64,000 nt of DNA from [Eubacterium] cellulosolvens LD2006 (lineage in GTDB: Bacteria; Bacillota; Clostridia; Lachnospirales; Lachnospiraceae). Below the pieces are notes generated by a model that searched no databases, had not been told where the DNA came from, and was given only the letters and a program-made list of their open reading frames with translations. The position numbers and the translations under genes are program-made. Shown in pieces: positions 1 through 8,598 of the stretch. Within the stretch, counting starts at the first letter, position 1; each line of letters starts with the position of its first letter. Where the stretch lies: contig NZ_JHXY01000011.1 in assembly GCF_000621585.1 (NCBI RefSeq), forward strand, positions 62,001-126,000, read 5' to 3'.

Positions 1-1123
1 GGGAACCGGCCTCGGCGGCAAAGGTGAGACTGCTCTTCTTGACATCCTGCACCTTGGACATGATGTCAAGGGAGAAGGCGTCGATTCGAAGGGACGGAAG
101 GGAAATGTTGATTCCCTTTTCCTTGCAGATCTCGATCAGGAAATTCAATAGTTCGTCGAGCTGCGAGTAGTCGGAACTCGAGAGGGAACTTAAGGTGATC
201 TCATCGTAGCCGGTGTTTTTCAGCATGATCTCCGCCTGTTTCTTCAGCTTTTCCACGTTTTTCTCGCGGAGCGGCCGGTAGAGCATTCCCGCCTGACAGA
301 AACGGCAGCCGCGGATACAGCCTCGCTGAATTTCAAGAACCACACGGTCCTGGGTAGCCTGGATATAGGGAACAACAGGGGCATCCGGATAGCTGACATT
401 GCTGAAGTCCATGACGATCTGCTTGGTGATCTTCTCAGGCACGGAGTCGTCGACGCGTCCCAGGGATGACAGGGTTCCGTCCTCGCCGTAGGTGCAGTTA
501 TAGAACTGCGGCACGTAGAGTCCCCTGATGTTGGCCGCGCGGCGCAGGAATTCTTTTCTGGACATTCCGGTGGCTTTCTTCATCTTGTAGAGGACGAAGA
601 GATCGTCGTAGGCGATTTCGCCCTCTCCGATATAGAAGAGGTCGAAAAACTCTGCGATCGGTTCCGGATTGTACGTACACGGACCTCCGCCGATGACGAT
701 CGGATCATCTTCCTTCCGGTCTGTGGCGTGCAGCGGAATCTTCGAGAGATCCAGAATCTGAAGGATGTTTGTGTAGCACATCTCATACTGGATCGTGATT
801 CCGAGAAAGTCGAAATCGTGGATTGGATCCTGGGATTCCAGGGCAAAGAGCGGAAGGTTCTGCTCCCGCATGACCTTGTCGAGATCCGGCCAGGGAGAAT
901 AGACTCTCTCGCACCAGATATCGTCTCTCTTATTGAACATGTCATAGAGGATCTGAATCCCGAGGTGGGACATTCCGATCTCGTACACGTCCGGGAAACA
1001 CATGGCAAAACGGATGTCAACGGAAGATGGATCCTTCATCACCGAGTTGACCTCGTTGCCGATATAACGCTCCGGTTTTTCGATATTCATCAGAATATCG
1101 TCATCTAAAGCAAGTTTGCGCAT
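1..1123 (-). CDS. B12-binding/radical SAM protein, 3' part outside window
   Basis: About 374 codons are visible, reading off the left edge. The start MRKLALDDDILMNIEKPERY has an AGAGG ribosome binding site six bases upstream. The N-terminal half (roughly residues 35-180) resembles a B12-binding-like fold with FPDVYEIGMSHLG and VIGGGPCTYNPEP. The radical SAM cluster motif CIRGCRFCQ (Cx3Cx2C) follows at about residue 280. This arrangement matches the uncharacterised TIGR03960 family, which often carries a C-terminal DUF2344 region and sits near ribonuclease G and rplU in Clostridia; those neighbours would lie left of the window. Seen: the SAM motif and the family-like N-terminus. Inferred: the family name. 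The substrate is unknown. Confidence 0.8.
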   Translation of the reverse strand, partial: MRKLALDDDILMNIEKPERYIGNEVNSVMKDPSSVDIRFAMCFPDVYEIGMSHLGIQILYDMFNKRDDIWCERVYSPWPDLDKVMREQNLPLFALESQDPIHDFDFLGITIQYEMCYTNILQILDLSKIPLHATDRKEDDPIVIGGGPCTYNPEPIAEFFDLFYIGEGEIAYDDLFVLYKMKKATGMSRKEFLRRAANIRGLYVPQFYNCTYGEDGTLSSLGRVDDSVPEKITKQIVMDFSNVSYPDAPVVPYIQATQDRVVLEIQRGCIRGCRFCQAGMLYRPLREKNVEKLKKQAEIMLKNTGYDEITLSSLSSSDYSQLDELLNFLIEICKEKGINISLPSLRIDAFSLDIMSKVQDVKKSSLTFAAEAGS

Positions 1124-1186
1124 AGTTACCTCTTGTCTGTTTGTTGTTTGGTGAAAAAAATGAAGGGTGCATCCGAAAACAGATAA

Positions 1187-1217
1187 AAGGGACTGTCATA
1201 TGTTGCGGCAGCCCCTT
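1187..1217. terminator. Bidirectional intrinsic terminator between the hydrogenase and the radical SAM gene
   Basis: A 9-bp stem (AAGGGACTG with CAGCCCCTT, one G-U pair) is flanked on the plus side by a run of T and on the minus side by TTTTATCTG. It lies 10 bases after the hydrogenase stop codon and probably ends that transcript. Confidence 0.6.
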
Positions 1218-1227
1218 GAACATTTTT

Positions 1228-2769
1228 TTATTTGTTTTCAGCTTCTCTTGCGGCTTTCTCCGCTTTCTCGGCCTCCGGCTCGATCCATGTCTTGTGAATG
1301 ATATCGTCGCGGAACATGGAGAATTTATCCATCGGATACTGTTTCAGGTTTTCAAGAACCTTTCGTCCGTCGGCCTGTTTGAGAAGAACCTCGCGGGCCT
1401 TGAGGGTCTCGGACTCGGTTCTGTGCTTGGAAGGTCCGCCGACGCATCCGCCCGGACAAACCATACCTTCGACGAAATCCTCCGGAAGTTTTCCGAATTG
1501 CAGAAGGGTGAGGGCTTTGCGGCACTCATCGCCTCCGGCGCATTTGCGAAGACTGATGTCGTTCGTGTCAACGCCTCTCTCTTCCATACATTCGATAACG
1601 GCTTTGGCTACGCCGCCGGATGTTGCGAAACGTTTGCCGAAGATGGAGGATTCCTGGTACTGATCCTCGCACGGCTTTAATTCAACGTCCTTCGAGCGGA
1701 GGAACGCGCGGAATTCTCCGTAGGTCAGAACGTAATCGGCGTTTTCTGCTACCAGCTCTTTATCGGCGGCCTCGGATTTCTTGGCGATACACGGTCCGAT
1801 AAAGACGGTGATACATCCCGGATGTGTGGCTTTCAGATATCTGGAAATCGCGCACATCGGAGAGACAACCGATGACATGTTGTTTTTATACAAATCCGGG
1901 AAATGCTTGCGGAGCATATTGATGAACGCCGGGCAACAGCTGGTCGTCATCTTTCTGCCGGCTTCTTTCGCCTCGCTCCACTCCTCGGACTCGTAAGCTG
2001 CCGTCATATCTCCGCCGAGACCAACCTCAACCATGTCGGTGAACCCGAGCTCTTTGCAGGCCACGCGGATTGCACCCATGGTGATGTCCGGGCCGAACTG
2101 TCCTTCCGTCGCAGGCGCGCACATCGCGAATACCTCGCGGTCCGATTTGATATCGGCGATAATACCCGGCAGATTCGACTTGGAAGCCGGAGCTCCGAAC
2201 GGGCAGGCGTGGATGCAGTGACCGCAGTTGATGCACTTCTCCTCGTCAATGATGCAGATACCGTACTCATTATAGGTGATCGCTCCGACCGGACATGCCT
2301 TCTTACAGGGACGCTCGAGATGAACGATCGCGTTGTACGGGCAGGCCTGCGCGCACTTGCCGCATTCACGGCACTTGGTCGGGTCGATGTGAGATCTGTG
2401 GTTACCAATGGAAATGGCGTCGAACTTACATGCGTTTTTGCACGCCTGTCCCATACATTTCCGGCAGTTGTCGGTTACGGAATACGAAGAAATCGGACAC
2501 TCCTCACAGGCCGGGCTCAGGATCTGCACGATGTTTGTGGAGTCATTTCCCGGCGTCGGGTTCTTGCCCTCCGCAAGACGAATCCTCTGTTTCACCAGCT
2601 CTCTGTCCTTGTACACGCAGCATCGGTATTTGGCAAGGGGACCGGGAATCAGTTCGTAAACCAGCTTCTGTTTTCCTTCTTCGTTGAGTTCGTCTTTCCA
2701 GGCAAGTCTTGCGACTTCCTCGAGAATTTTGTGTTTCAGATCAAGTAAGCTCGCGTCGTTGGTAATCAT
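1228..2769 (-). CDS. Monomeric [FeFe] hydrogenase-like protein (group B type)
   Basis: This is a 513-residue cytoplasmic iron-sulfur protein. The N-terminal half holds several [4Fe-4S] motifs: cysteines 102, 105, 110 and 114, the ferredoxin motif CRECGKCAQAC at 133-143, and CINCGHCIHAC at 179-189. The C-terminal H-cluster domain shows TSCCPAF at 276-282 (L1), GPCIAKKSE at 325-333 (L2) and EGMVCPGGCVGGPSKH at 434-449 (L3). TSCCPAF and the PSKH ending of L3 differ from group A enzymes and fit the group B (TIGR04105-like) families. The expected role is reversible hydrogen metabolism with ferredoxin, or hydrogen sensing. No HydE, HydF or HydG maturase is in the window. The residues after 475 are charged and probably disordered. 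Confidence 0.88.
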   Translation of the reverse strand: MITNDASLLDLKHKILEEVARLAWKDELNEEGKQKLVYELIPGPLAKYRCCVYKDRELVKQRIRLAEGKNPTPGNDSTNIVQILSPACEECPISSYSVTDNCRKCMGQACKNACKFDAISIGNHRSHIDPTKCRECGKCAQACPYNAIVHLERPCKKACPVGAITYNEYGICIIDEEKCINCGHCIHACPFGAPASKSNLPGIIADIKSDREVFAMCAPATEGQFGPDITMGAIRVACKELGFTDMVEVGLGGDMTAAYESEEWSEAKEAGRKMTTSCCPAFINMLRKHFPDLYKNNMSSVVSPMCAISRYLKATHPGCITVFIGPCIAKKSEAADKELVAENADYVLTYGEFRAFLRSKDVELKPCEDQYQESSIFGKRFATSGGVAKAVIECMEERGVDTNDISLRKCAGGDECRKALTLLQFGKLPEDFVEGMVCPGGCVGGPSKHRTESETLKAREVLLKQADGRKVLENLKQYPMDKFSMFRDDIIHKTWIEPEAEKAEKAAREAENK

Positions 2770-3133
2770 ATCGTCATCCTTTCCTATGAGAATATCGCAT
2801 GGTTTCGCGTATCATCCTTAATCATTACAATTCCATTCTTCTCCATAAGGAGGAAAATGTACGGTACCACAATTTTTCTATATCACTGTGACAAGATATC
2901 TTTCGGAAGATTCATCACAGAATGCTCTACTACTAAAAGTTCGCACGAATTTCTTCAGGATTTTCGGAAAAAATATACTTTTAAAGGCATGTTGTTATGC
3001 CTGTGGAGCGCTTTCATTTTACTATGTTTGCGAGTTTCTTGCAACGTGTACTGAAAAAAGAACACTTGTCCGAAACCGTCTGTAAATGCTACACTGTTGG
3101 TATTGTAAAAAACATGAAAAGAGGAATAAAACG
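2770..3133. other. Intergenic region between the divergent hydrogenase and hicB-like genes
   Basis: This stretch of 364 bases holds the upstream regions of two divergent genes. The hicB-like promoter is annotated separately. No hydrogenase promoter with clear -35 and -10 boxes was found, and no Rex-type palindrome. A plus-strand reading frame of 65 codons starting at 2857 has AAGGAGG only three to four bases before its ATG and one possible membrane segment, but it is too weak to call a gene. Confidence 0.5.
3066..3095 (+). promoter_or_regulatory. Probable sigma-A promoter of the hicB-like gene
   Basis: The -35 box TTGTCC (3066-3071) and the -10 box TACACT (3090-3095) are 18 bases apart, with a TG dinucleotide just before the -10 box. 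It lies 38 bases upstream of the start codon. Confidence 0.5.
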
Positions 3134-3415
3134 ATGAAATTCTTTTATCCTGTGATTGTTACCAAAAAAGACGAGGGCTACTACGCCGAGTTCCCGGATC
3201 TCGAGATGTGCACGGCCGAGGGCGAGACGCTTGATGACGTTCTTGAGAACGCCAGAGAGGCCGCCTACACCTGGATTGACGCTGAACTTCAGGAGGACGA
3301 CCCGCAGCTTCCTCCTTCATCCGACAGGGCAGATCTTCAGGCCGAGGCAGAGCCGGGGCAGGATGTGCGGGAGATTCTGGTTACCTACCGGATGATGGAC
3401 GGCTGGGAAGAATAA
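3134..3415 (+). CDS. HicB-family protein, orphan antitoxin-like
   Basis: This 93-residue protein begins MKFFYPVIVTKKDEGYYAEF and continues through FPDLEMCTAEGETLDDVLENAREA, the partial RNase H-like fold of HicB antitoxins. The start has a GAGG site upstream. In classical HicAB pairs a small double-stranded RNA-binding HicA toxin with a conserved histidine lies next to hicB; none is present on either side here. The C-terminal part is acidic and has no clear ribbon-helix-helix or helix-turn-helix domain, so DNA binding is doubtful. It is the only plus-strand gene in the first 26 kb. Orphan HicB proteins of this form are common in Clostridia and their role is unknown. Confidence 0.75.
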   Translation: MKFFYPVIVTKKDEGYYAEFPDLEMCTAEGETLDDVLENAREAAYTWIDAELQEDDPQLPPSSDRADLQAEAEPGQDVREILVTYRMMDGWEE

Positions 3416-3481
3416 GATCTTCCCGGTTGTCGAGGTTGTTGCGTGACCGCTGACGATGCGTTTGCTTTCGGATAGCGTCCT

Positions 3482-3580
3482 TCAAAATATCCGGGATAAG
3501 GGCGTATGTGTCCGTCGATACTTCACTCAAAATCCCCGGGATAAGGACGTATGTGTCCGACGATGCTTCACTCAGGATTG
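3482..3580. repeat. 45-bp tandem repeat, two copies plus the start of a third
   Basis: Copies at 3482-3526 and 3527-3571 differ at only a few positions. Both contain CCGGGATAAGG followed by CGTATGTGTCCG. A third unit begins at 3572 (TCAGGATTG), where it runs into the last codons of the VanZ-family gene. The repeat lies between the ends of two convergent genes. Confidence 0.8.
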
Positions 3581-4224
3581 AGGAACCGCGTAAGACGCCG
3601 AAAAAGCAGTGCGAGAAGAATGCCGGCGATCACTCCGCCGGAATCAATCAGAACATCTGTGAACTGTCCGCTTCTGCCGGGGACAAACAACTGATGAAAT
3701 TCATCCGAAGCCGCATAGAGCGCACCGAGAAGAAAGGATGCGCCTGTGCGGCTTCTTATGTGTCTTCTTTTCTTACGGAGCGCGAAGAACCGGGCGTTCT
3801 TTCCAAACGCCTCTCTTTCAGCCGCAGGATTCAACCGTGCACGGGTACGTTTTACGTCAATCGGATACAGCGTGGAAAAGAGAAGGAAACCGAGAACGGC
3901 GTACTCTGTCGCGTGGGCAGTTTTTCGAACCGGATAATCCATCTGTTCCGCAAAGCGGTTCTGTTTATCTTCCGGCCAGTTTTTGAAGCCGGGAACGAAG
4001 ATCTCTCCCGCCACCCGTCCCCAGAACATGCTGGTGTCGGTGGATTCTTTGGCCGGCTGCGCGGAGAAAGCAAAGATGACGATCATCCAGGCGACGGTGA
4101 GTGTGAGAAGCAAACGGAAACGAAGCCGTTGATGCGTTCCGGAAAAATCCGCACAACAACCCCAGGGATCGCAGGTGCGGTGCAGCCGTTCGTCTGCTGA
4201 AAAGTTTTCGATGTTTGAATTCAT
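3568..4224 (-). CDS. VanZ-family membrane protein
   Basis: This 218-residue protein has the VanZ signature in order: FSAQPAKES near residue 53, RKTAHATEYAVLGFLLF near 100, and SDEFHQLFVPGRSGQFTDVL then DSGGVIAGI near 170-200. Hydrophobic stretches suggest about four membrane segments. VanZ proteins give low-level teicoplanin resistance in some enterococci, but most chromosomal homologues have no proven function, so resistance should not be assumed. The insertion between the second and third segments (about residues 120-160) is rich in arginine and lysine. It is downstream of cbiC on the same strand and may be an unrelated passenger. Confidence 0.8.
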   Translation of the reverse strand: MNSNIENFSADERLHRTCDPWGCCADFSGTHQRLRFRLLLTLTVAWMIVIFAFSAQPAKESTDTSMFWGRVAGEIFVPGFKNWPEDKQNRFAEQMDYPVRKTAHATEYAVLGFLLFSTLYPIDVKRTRARLNPAAEREAFGKNARFFALRKKRRHIRSRTGASFLLGALYAASDEFHQLFVPGRSGQFTDVLIDSGGVIAGILLALLFRRLTRFLNPE

Positions 4225-4289
4225 AGTTCTGTTTTCCTGTTCTTATCTTTCCGTTAAAAAAATGTCGGCTGTCTTCAATGGCTGTGGTT

Positions 4290-4946
4290 TCAGTAGCCGC
4301 GGTTGTCCGTCAGCATATACAGCAGGGCGTTGCAGATGCAGGCGGCGATATTGCTGCCGCCCTTCCGCCCTCGCGCCACGATACAGGGTGCTTCTGTTCC
4401 GATGATGAGTTCCTTGGAGGCAACCACATTCACGAAGCCGACGGGAACGCCGATGACAAGTTCCGGTTCGAGGCGTCCCTCTTCAATGAGGCGGCTTACG
4501 TGGATCAGGGCGGTCGGAGCATTGCCGATGGCAAAGATCAGCGGCCGGTCCAGTGCTGCGGCTTTTTCCATGCTGATGACAGCCCGGGTCACGCCTCTTT
4601 TTTTGGCCTCTGCCGCCACATCTTCGTCAGACATGAAACAGAGAACTTCTCCTCCGTATCGCTCGAGAACTTTCTTGTTGATGCCGGATTTTGCCATCTG
4701 TGTGTCGGTGACGATCGAGGCGCCCTCGCGGATGGCCGCGAGCGCTCTCTCGACACAGCCCTCAGAAAAATAGAGGTTCTCCGCGTAATCGAAATCCGCC
4801 GATGTGTGAATACATCTCTTCACGATCAGTTCTGTGCCGGGCGCAAGAAGCGCCGCCCGATCTCCGAGCTCCTCTGTGATGATCTCGAAGCTCCTCTTCT
4901 CAATGTCCATCGGGCGGATTTGCTCGATTTCAATGTCTTTTTTCAT
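4290..4946 (-). CDS. cbiC: Cobalt-precorrin-8 methylmutase CbiC
   Basis: CbiC moves the methyl group from C11 to C12 to make cobyrinate. The protein has 218 residues, usual for the family. CIHTSADFDY at 45-54 contains the catalytic histidine (His47), and AIGNAPTALIHVSRLIEEG and VGVPVGFVNV-like segments follow. The C-terminus has the conserved GRKGGSNIAACICNALLYM. The start lies six bases after the cbiP stop, so the two are co-transcribed. It is the last recognisable cobalamin gene of the run. Confidence 0.95.
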   Translation of the reverse strand: MKKDIEIEQIRPMDIEKRSFEIITEELGDRAALLAPGTELIVKRCIHTSADFDYAENLYFSEGCVERALAAIREGASIVTDTQMAKSGINKKVLERYGGEVLCFMSDEDVAAEAKKRGVTRAVISMEKAAALDRPLIFAIGNAPTALIHVSRLIEEGRLEPELVIGVPVGFVNVVASKELIIGTEAPCIVARGRKGGSNIAACICNALLYMLTDNRGY

Positions 4947-4952
4947 CTGCGC

Positions 4953-6491
4953 TCATATTCCCTTCTCAAGTATGTCGTAAACAGCGTCCATGTCAAGACT
5001 GCCGCGAAGACCGTCCGCGAGCAGGTCAAACTGGGACTGTTTGAAACGCTGATAGTCGACGGCGTGCATGTCGTCCGTGTTGATGCCTTTTGCGGTTCCG
5101 AGACCGGTGACGATGGCAGCTGTGACTTCATCTTTGTCAAAGAGCCCGTGGACATAGGTTCCGTAGACGTTCCCGCTCTGCGCGCCTTCCAAAACCGGCT
5201 CGCCGCCCTCACGGACGATCGCTGTGAGCGGCCGGCAGTCCACGTTCGTTCCGTCAGAGATCCCGCTTTCAGCGTCCGGTGTGCTCTGTCCCATGTGGAT
5301 TTCATAGCCCTCGAAGTGTTTTTCTGAAAGTGTCTGGAGAATACCGCCGACCTTCTGCATCTGTCCGCGGGTCTGCGTGCGGGTCTTTTCTTTTGAAAAA
5401 ACGGTGCGGATCGGAAGCAGACCGAGTCCTCTGGCCTCGCCTCCTCCTTCGGCGTTGTGCGGGTCGCTGAGAACAGTGCCGAGCATCTGATAGCCGCCGC
5501 AGATGCCGAAGATCACGGCGCCGGAAGCGGACGCTTTGCAGACGGCGGCCTCCAGTCCGCTTCGGCGGAGCCAGAGCAGATCATCGATCGTGTTCTTTGA
5601 TCCGGGAAGGATGATCATGTCCGGATGTTTTAACTCGCTGACATTTGATACATAGCGGAGGGAAAGACTCTCGATCCGCTCGAACGGATTGAAGTCTGTA
5701 AAATTCGAGATGTGCGGGAGGCGGATCACGGCAATGTCGATCAGACCGGAAGAGCTCTTTCTGTCAAAGCGCTCCGAGAGACTGTCCTCATCCTCGACAT
5801 CGAGATGCATGTAGGGAGTAACGCCGACCACCGGGATGCGGCACTTCTCCTCCAGCATTTTCACGCCGGGATCCAGGATGGTTTTGTCGCCGCGGAATTT
5901 GTTGATGATCAGTCCTTTTACCATTGCTCTTTCGTCATCATCAAGAAGAGCGACGGTTCCGTAGAGCTGGGCAAAAACACCGCCGCGGTCGATATCGCCT
6001 ACGAGAAGAACCGGCGAAGCCGCGATCTTTGCCATTCCCATATTTACGAAGCAGTCGTCGTTCTTGAGATTGATCTCCGCAGGGCTTCCCGCGCCCTCGA
6101 TGACAATGATGTCATTCTCGCCTGCCAGAGATTCATAGGCCTCTTTCACAGCCGGAATCAACTGCGGCTTGTAGCGGAAATATTCGCGGGCTTTCATGTT
6201 GGCGATGACTTCTCCGTTCACGATGACCTGACTGCCCACATCGCTGGTCGGCTTCAGGAGAATCGGATTCATGCGCACGTCGGGAGAGAGTCCCGCGCAT
6301 TCCGCCTGCATGACCTGGGCGCGCCCCATCTCCAGGCCGTCACTTGTGATATAGGAATTCAGAGCCATATTCTGCGCTTTGAACGGAGCCACGCGATAGC
6401 CGTCCTGCCGGAAAATCCTGCACAGCCCCGCTGCCAGAAGGCTCTTTCCCGCGTTGGACATCGTGCCCTGAATCATAATTGCTTTAGCCAC
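4953..6491 (-). CDS. cbiP: Cobyric acid synthase CbiP
   Basis: CbiP amidates four side chains of adenosylcobyrinate a,c-diamide using glutamine and ATP, giving adenosylcobyric acid. The N-terminal synthetase domain starts [17 protein letters not shown], a nucleotide-binding loop. The C-terminal glutamine amidotransferase domain shows [10 protein letters not shown] (catalytic cysteine near residue 333) and YVHGLFD (histidine near 434). It has 512 residues, close to the family norm. The start codon is GTG with AGAGGAAG upstream. It is followed at once by cbiC and preceded by cobD. Confidence 0.95.
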   Translation of the reverse strand: MAKAIMIQGTMSNAGKSLLAAGLCRIFRQDGYRVAPFKAQNMALNSYITSDGLEMGRAQVMQAECAGLSPDVRMNPILLKPTSDVGSQVIVNGEVIANMKAREYFRYKPQLIPAVKEAYESLAGENDIIVIEGAGSPAEINLKNDDCFVNMGMAKIAASPVLLVGDIDRGGVFAQLYGTVALLDDDERAMVKGLIINKFRGDKTILDPGVKMLEEKCRIPVVGVTPYMHLDVEDEDSLSERFDRKSSSGLIDIAVIRLPHISNFTDFNPFERIESLSLRYVSNVSELKHPDMIILPGSKNTIDDLLWLRRSGLEAAVCKASASGAVIFGICGGYQMLGTVLSDPHNAEGGGEARGLGLLPIRTVFSKEKTRTQTRGQMQKVGGILQTLSEKHFEGYEIHMGQSTPDAESGISDGTNVDCRPLTAIVREGGEPVLEGAQSGNVYGTYVHGLFDKDEVTAAIVTGLGTAKGINTDDMHAVDYQRFKQSQFDLLADGLRGSLDMDAVYDILEKGI

Positions 6492-6527
6492 TTTTTGTAT
6501 CTTCCTCTCTGTTTACGACATTCTTTT

Positions 6528-7565
6528 TTATGTAATGACTTCAAGAAGACCTGCAAGAAGTTTCATATTTTCTTCATGAAGCCGGATGGCGATCCGGTAA
6601 TAACCCTCGTCAAGTCCACGGTAGTTTGAGCAGTCGCGGATCAGGATTCCCTTTTCCAGAAGGCTTTGAGCGAGACCTTTCGGTCCCTGGAAGAAGAGAT
6701 AATCTGCTCTTCCATCGTACACGTTCAGACCGCATTTCTGCAATTCGTCCTTCATCCATGTCCGCTCTTTCGTGATGTATGCAACCGCACGTTCGAGGTA
6801 TTTCTGTTCCTTCAGCGCCGCGACGCCGGCTTTTTGCGCAGGGAGCGAGACGTTCCAGGGCTGCATGCCGGCGTGCATCTGTTCCAGAAACGCCGTGTCG
6901 CTGCAGAGTCCGTAGCCGAGCCGCAGACCGGCCATGGCATAACTTTTGGTGAAGGCCTTCAGGATAAAGAGATTCGGAAAGCGGTTTAGATAAGGAATCA
7001 GTGAGCGGTTCTCTTCAACACAGAAATCCAGAAAGCACTCGTCGACCAGAAGTCGGATCTTGTTGAGTCTGCAGATGCGAAGAACTTCCAGGAGTATCTC
7101 AGGATCCGCAAGCAGGCCGGTTGGGTTGTTCGGGTTGCAGAGAACGACGAGATCCAGATCCGGATTCAGACGATCGGTCAGATCTTCCCGGATGTCGAAA
7201 CCGTGTTCTTTTTTTAGAAGATAGAAATCGATGTGGCAGTTCACGCTCTTAAGTGCCTGTTCATATTCCGCGAAGGTCGGCGCGAGAAGCAGGGCTCTCT
7301 TCGGGCGATGAGCCGCCGCATAGATAAAGAGAAGCTCCGCTGCTCCGTTGCCGCAGATAACATGGGACGGATCGGTGTGTTCATGGTTCGCGATGGCGTT
7401 CGCAAGCTCATCACAGAGCGGATCCGGATAGTTTCTGATCGATGATAGCGCTTCTGAAGCGGCACGGATGACAGCTTCCGGTGTGCCGAAGGGATTCATG
7501 TTTGAAGAAAAATCAAGGACGTCCGGGTGACGATAGACATCGCCGCCGTGTATGAGGTTTGGCAT
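6528..7565 (-). CDS. cobD: L-threonine-O-3-phosphate decarboxylase CobD
   Basis: This PLP enzyme of the class I/II aminotransferase fold has 345 residues. In the cobalamin pathway it makes (R)-1-aminopropan-2-ol phosphate, the linker of the nucleotide loop. CNPNNPTG at 143-150 and the PLP lysine in AFTKSYAMAGLRLGY (Lys207) are visible. The alternative is histidinol-phosphate aminotransferase, a close relative. Position between cbiB, which uses its product, and cbiP argues for CobD. The start has GGAG seven bases upstream. Confidence 0.9.
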   Translation of the reverse strand: MPNLIHGGDVYRHPDVLDFSSNMNPFGTPEAVIRAASEALSSIRNYPDPLCDELANAIANHEHTDPSHVICGNGAAELLFIYAAAHRPKRALLLAPTFAEYEQALKSVNCHIDFYLLKKEHGFDIREDLTDRLNPDLDLVVLCNPNNPTGLLADPEILLEVLRICRLNKIRLLVDECFLDFCVEENRSLIPYLNRFPNLFILKAFTKSYAMAGLRLGYGLCSDTAFLEQMHAGMQPWNVSLPAQKAGVAALKEQKYLERAVAYITKERTWMKDELQKCGLNVYDGRADYLFFQGPKGLAQSLLEKGILIRDCSNYRGLDEGYYRIAIRLHEENMKLLAGLLEVIT

Positions 7566-7586
7566 GTGTTTTCTCCGGTGAATATT

Positions 7587-8591
7587 CTAAAGTAGTAAGA
7601 ACGTGACTACAATAACCAACAGCCGTACGGCCGCGAAGAGGATCAGCGCACCGATGGACGTGAGATTCATCAGCTTCCCCGCTCTGCGGATATCCTCCGC
7701 TTCAATTTCCCGCTTTGCGTCTCCGATGGTAGGTTTGTGGACGAGCTTTCCGAAATAGCTGGCGTCGCCGGCAAGGCGCACGTCAAGTGCGCCGGCCATG
7801 GCCGCCTCGGTCTGCGCCGAGTTCGGACTTGCGTGCTTTTTCCGGTCCCGTTTAAAAATCTTCCATGCATTCGCGCGGTCGAAACCGGCAAAACCGGACA
7901 GGAAGACCATGAGAAGTCCTGCGATTCGTGCCGGAAGAAAATTCACAAGGTCATCCAGGTGGGCGGCAAAGGAACCGAAGTGCAGGTACTTTTTGTTTTT
8001 GTAACCGATCATCGAATCCAGGGTATTGATGGACTTGTAGAAGAAGCCTCCGGCTGCACCGCCGATCGCGATAAAGAACAGAGGGGCAACCACACCGTCG
8101 GAGGTGTTCTCGGCGACGGTTTCGACAGCTGCACGGATGACGCCGGCCTCGTCAAGCGAGGCGGTATCTCTCCCGACAATCATGGATACCGCGAGGCGGG
8201 CATCCTTGAGCGTTCCCTTTTTCAGAGCGTCGTACACCTTGCCGCTCTCTTTTCGAAGGGAGGTGGCGGCAAGCATCTGGCAGCACCAGAAACTCTCCAG
8301 CACGAGGCCGGCAAACGTGTTTACATGAAAGACGACAAGCAGGAGGAGCCACGGAAGCAGCGTGCTGACAAGTACGGTTGTCATTGTCGTGTAAAAACCT
8401 GCCTGCCACTCTCCTTTTTTGTCACTGGTGTTTATTCCCCGGAACAGTTTCTCCAGGTATTCGATCAGTTTTCCGATGATCCGCACCGGATGATAGAGAA
8501 AGGCGGGATCGCCGATGAGCTGATCGAGCAGAAAACCGAGGATCATGGCTGGAAAAATGTGTTCACGTGTCAACAGGTTTGCAAGATACAT
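7587..8591 (-). CDS. cbiB: Adenosylcobinamide-phosphate synthase CbiB
   Basis: CbiB is an integral membrane enzyme that joins the aminopropanol (phosphate) arm to cobyric acid. The 334-residue protein shows the family motifs GFLLDQLIGDPAFLYHPVR near residue 19, VAENTSDGVVAPLFF near 158 and GYKNKKYLHFG near 192, with four or more hydrophobic segments and a hydrophobic C-terminus. It lies between cobD, which supplies the linker, and cbiA, all on one strand with gaps under 25 bases. Confidence 0.95.
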   Translation of the reverse strand: MYLANLLTREHIFPAMILGFLLDQLIGDPAFLYHPVRIIGKLIEYLEKLFRGINTSDKKGEWQAGFYTTMTTVLVSTLLPWLLLLVVFHVNTFAGLVLESFWCCQMLAATSLRKESGKVYDALKKGTLKDARLAVSMIVGRDTASLDEAGVIRAAVETVAENTSDGVVAPLFFIAIGGAAGGFFYKSINTLDSMIGYKNKKYLHFGSFAAHLDDLVNFLPARIAGLLMVFLSGFAGFDRANAWKIFKRDRKKHASPNSAQTEAAMAGALDVRLAGDASYFGKLVHKPTIGDAKREIEAEDIRRAGKLMNLTSIGALILFAAVRLLVIVVTFLLL

Positions 8592-8598
8592 AAATCAT

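Noticed and set aside
2780-2960. Rex operator before the hydrogenase
   Set aside because: TTGTCACAGTGATA is only weakly palindromic and does not match the known consensus.
2857-3054. 65-codon plus-strand frame with AAGGAGG near its start
   Set aside because: The ribosome site is too close to the ATG, no family is recognised and the frame runs through the likely promoter region of the hydrogenase.
3568-4224. Glycopeptide resistance function for the VanZ-family protein
   Set aside because: The family is broad and no van genes are nearby.
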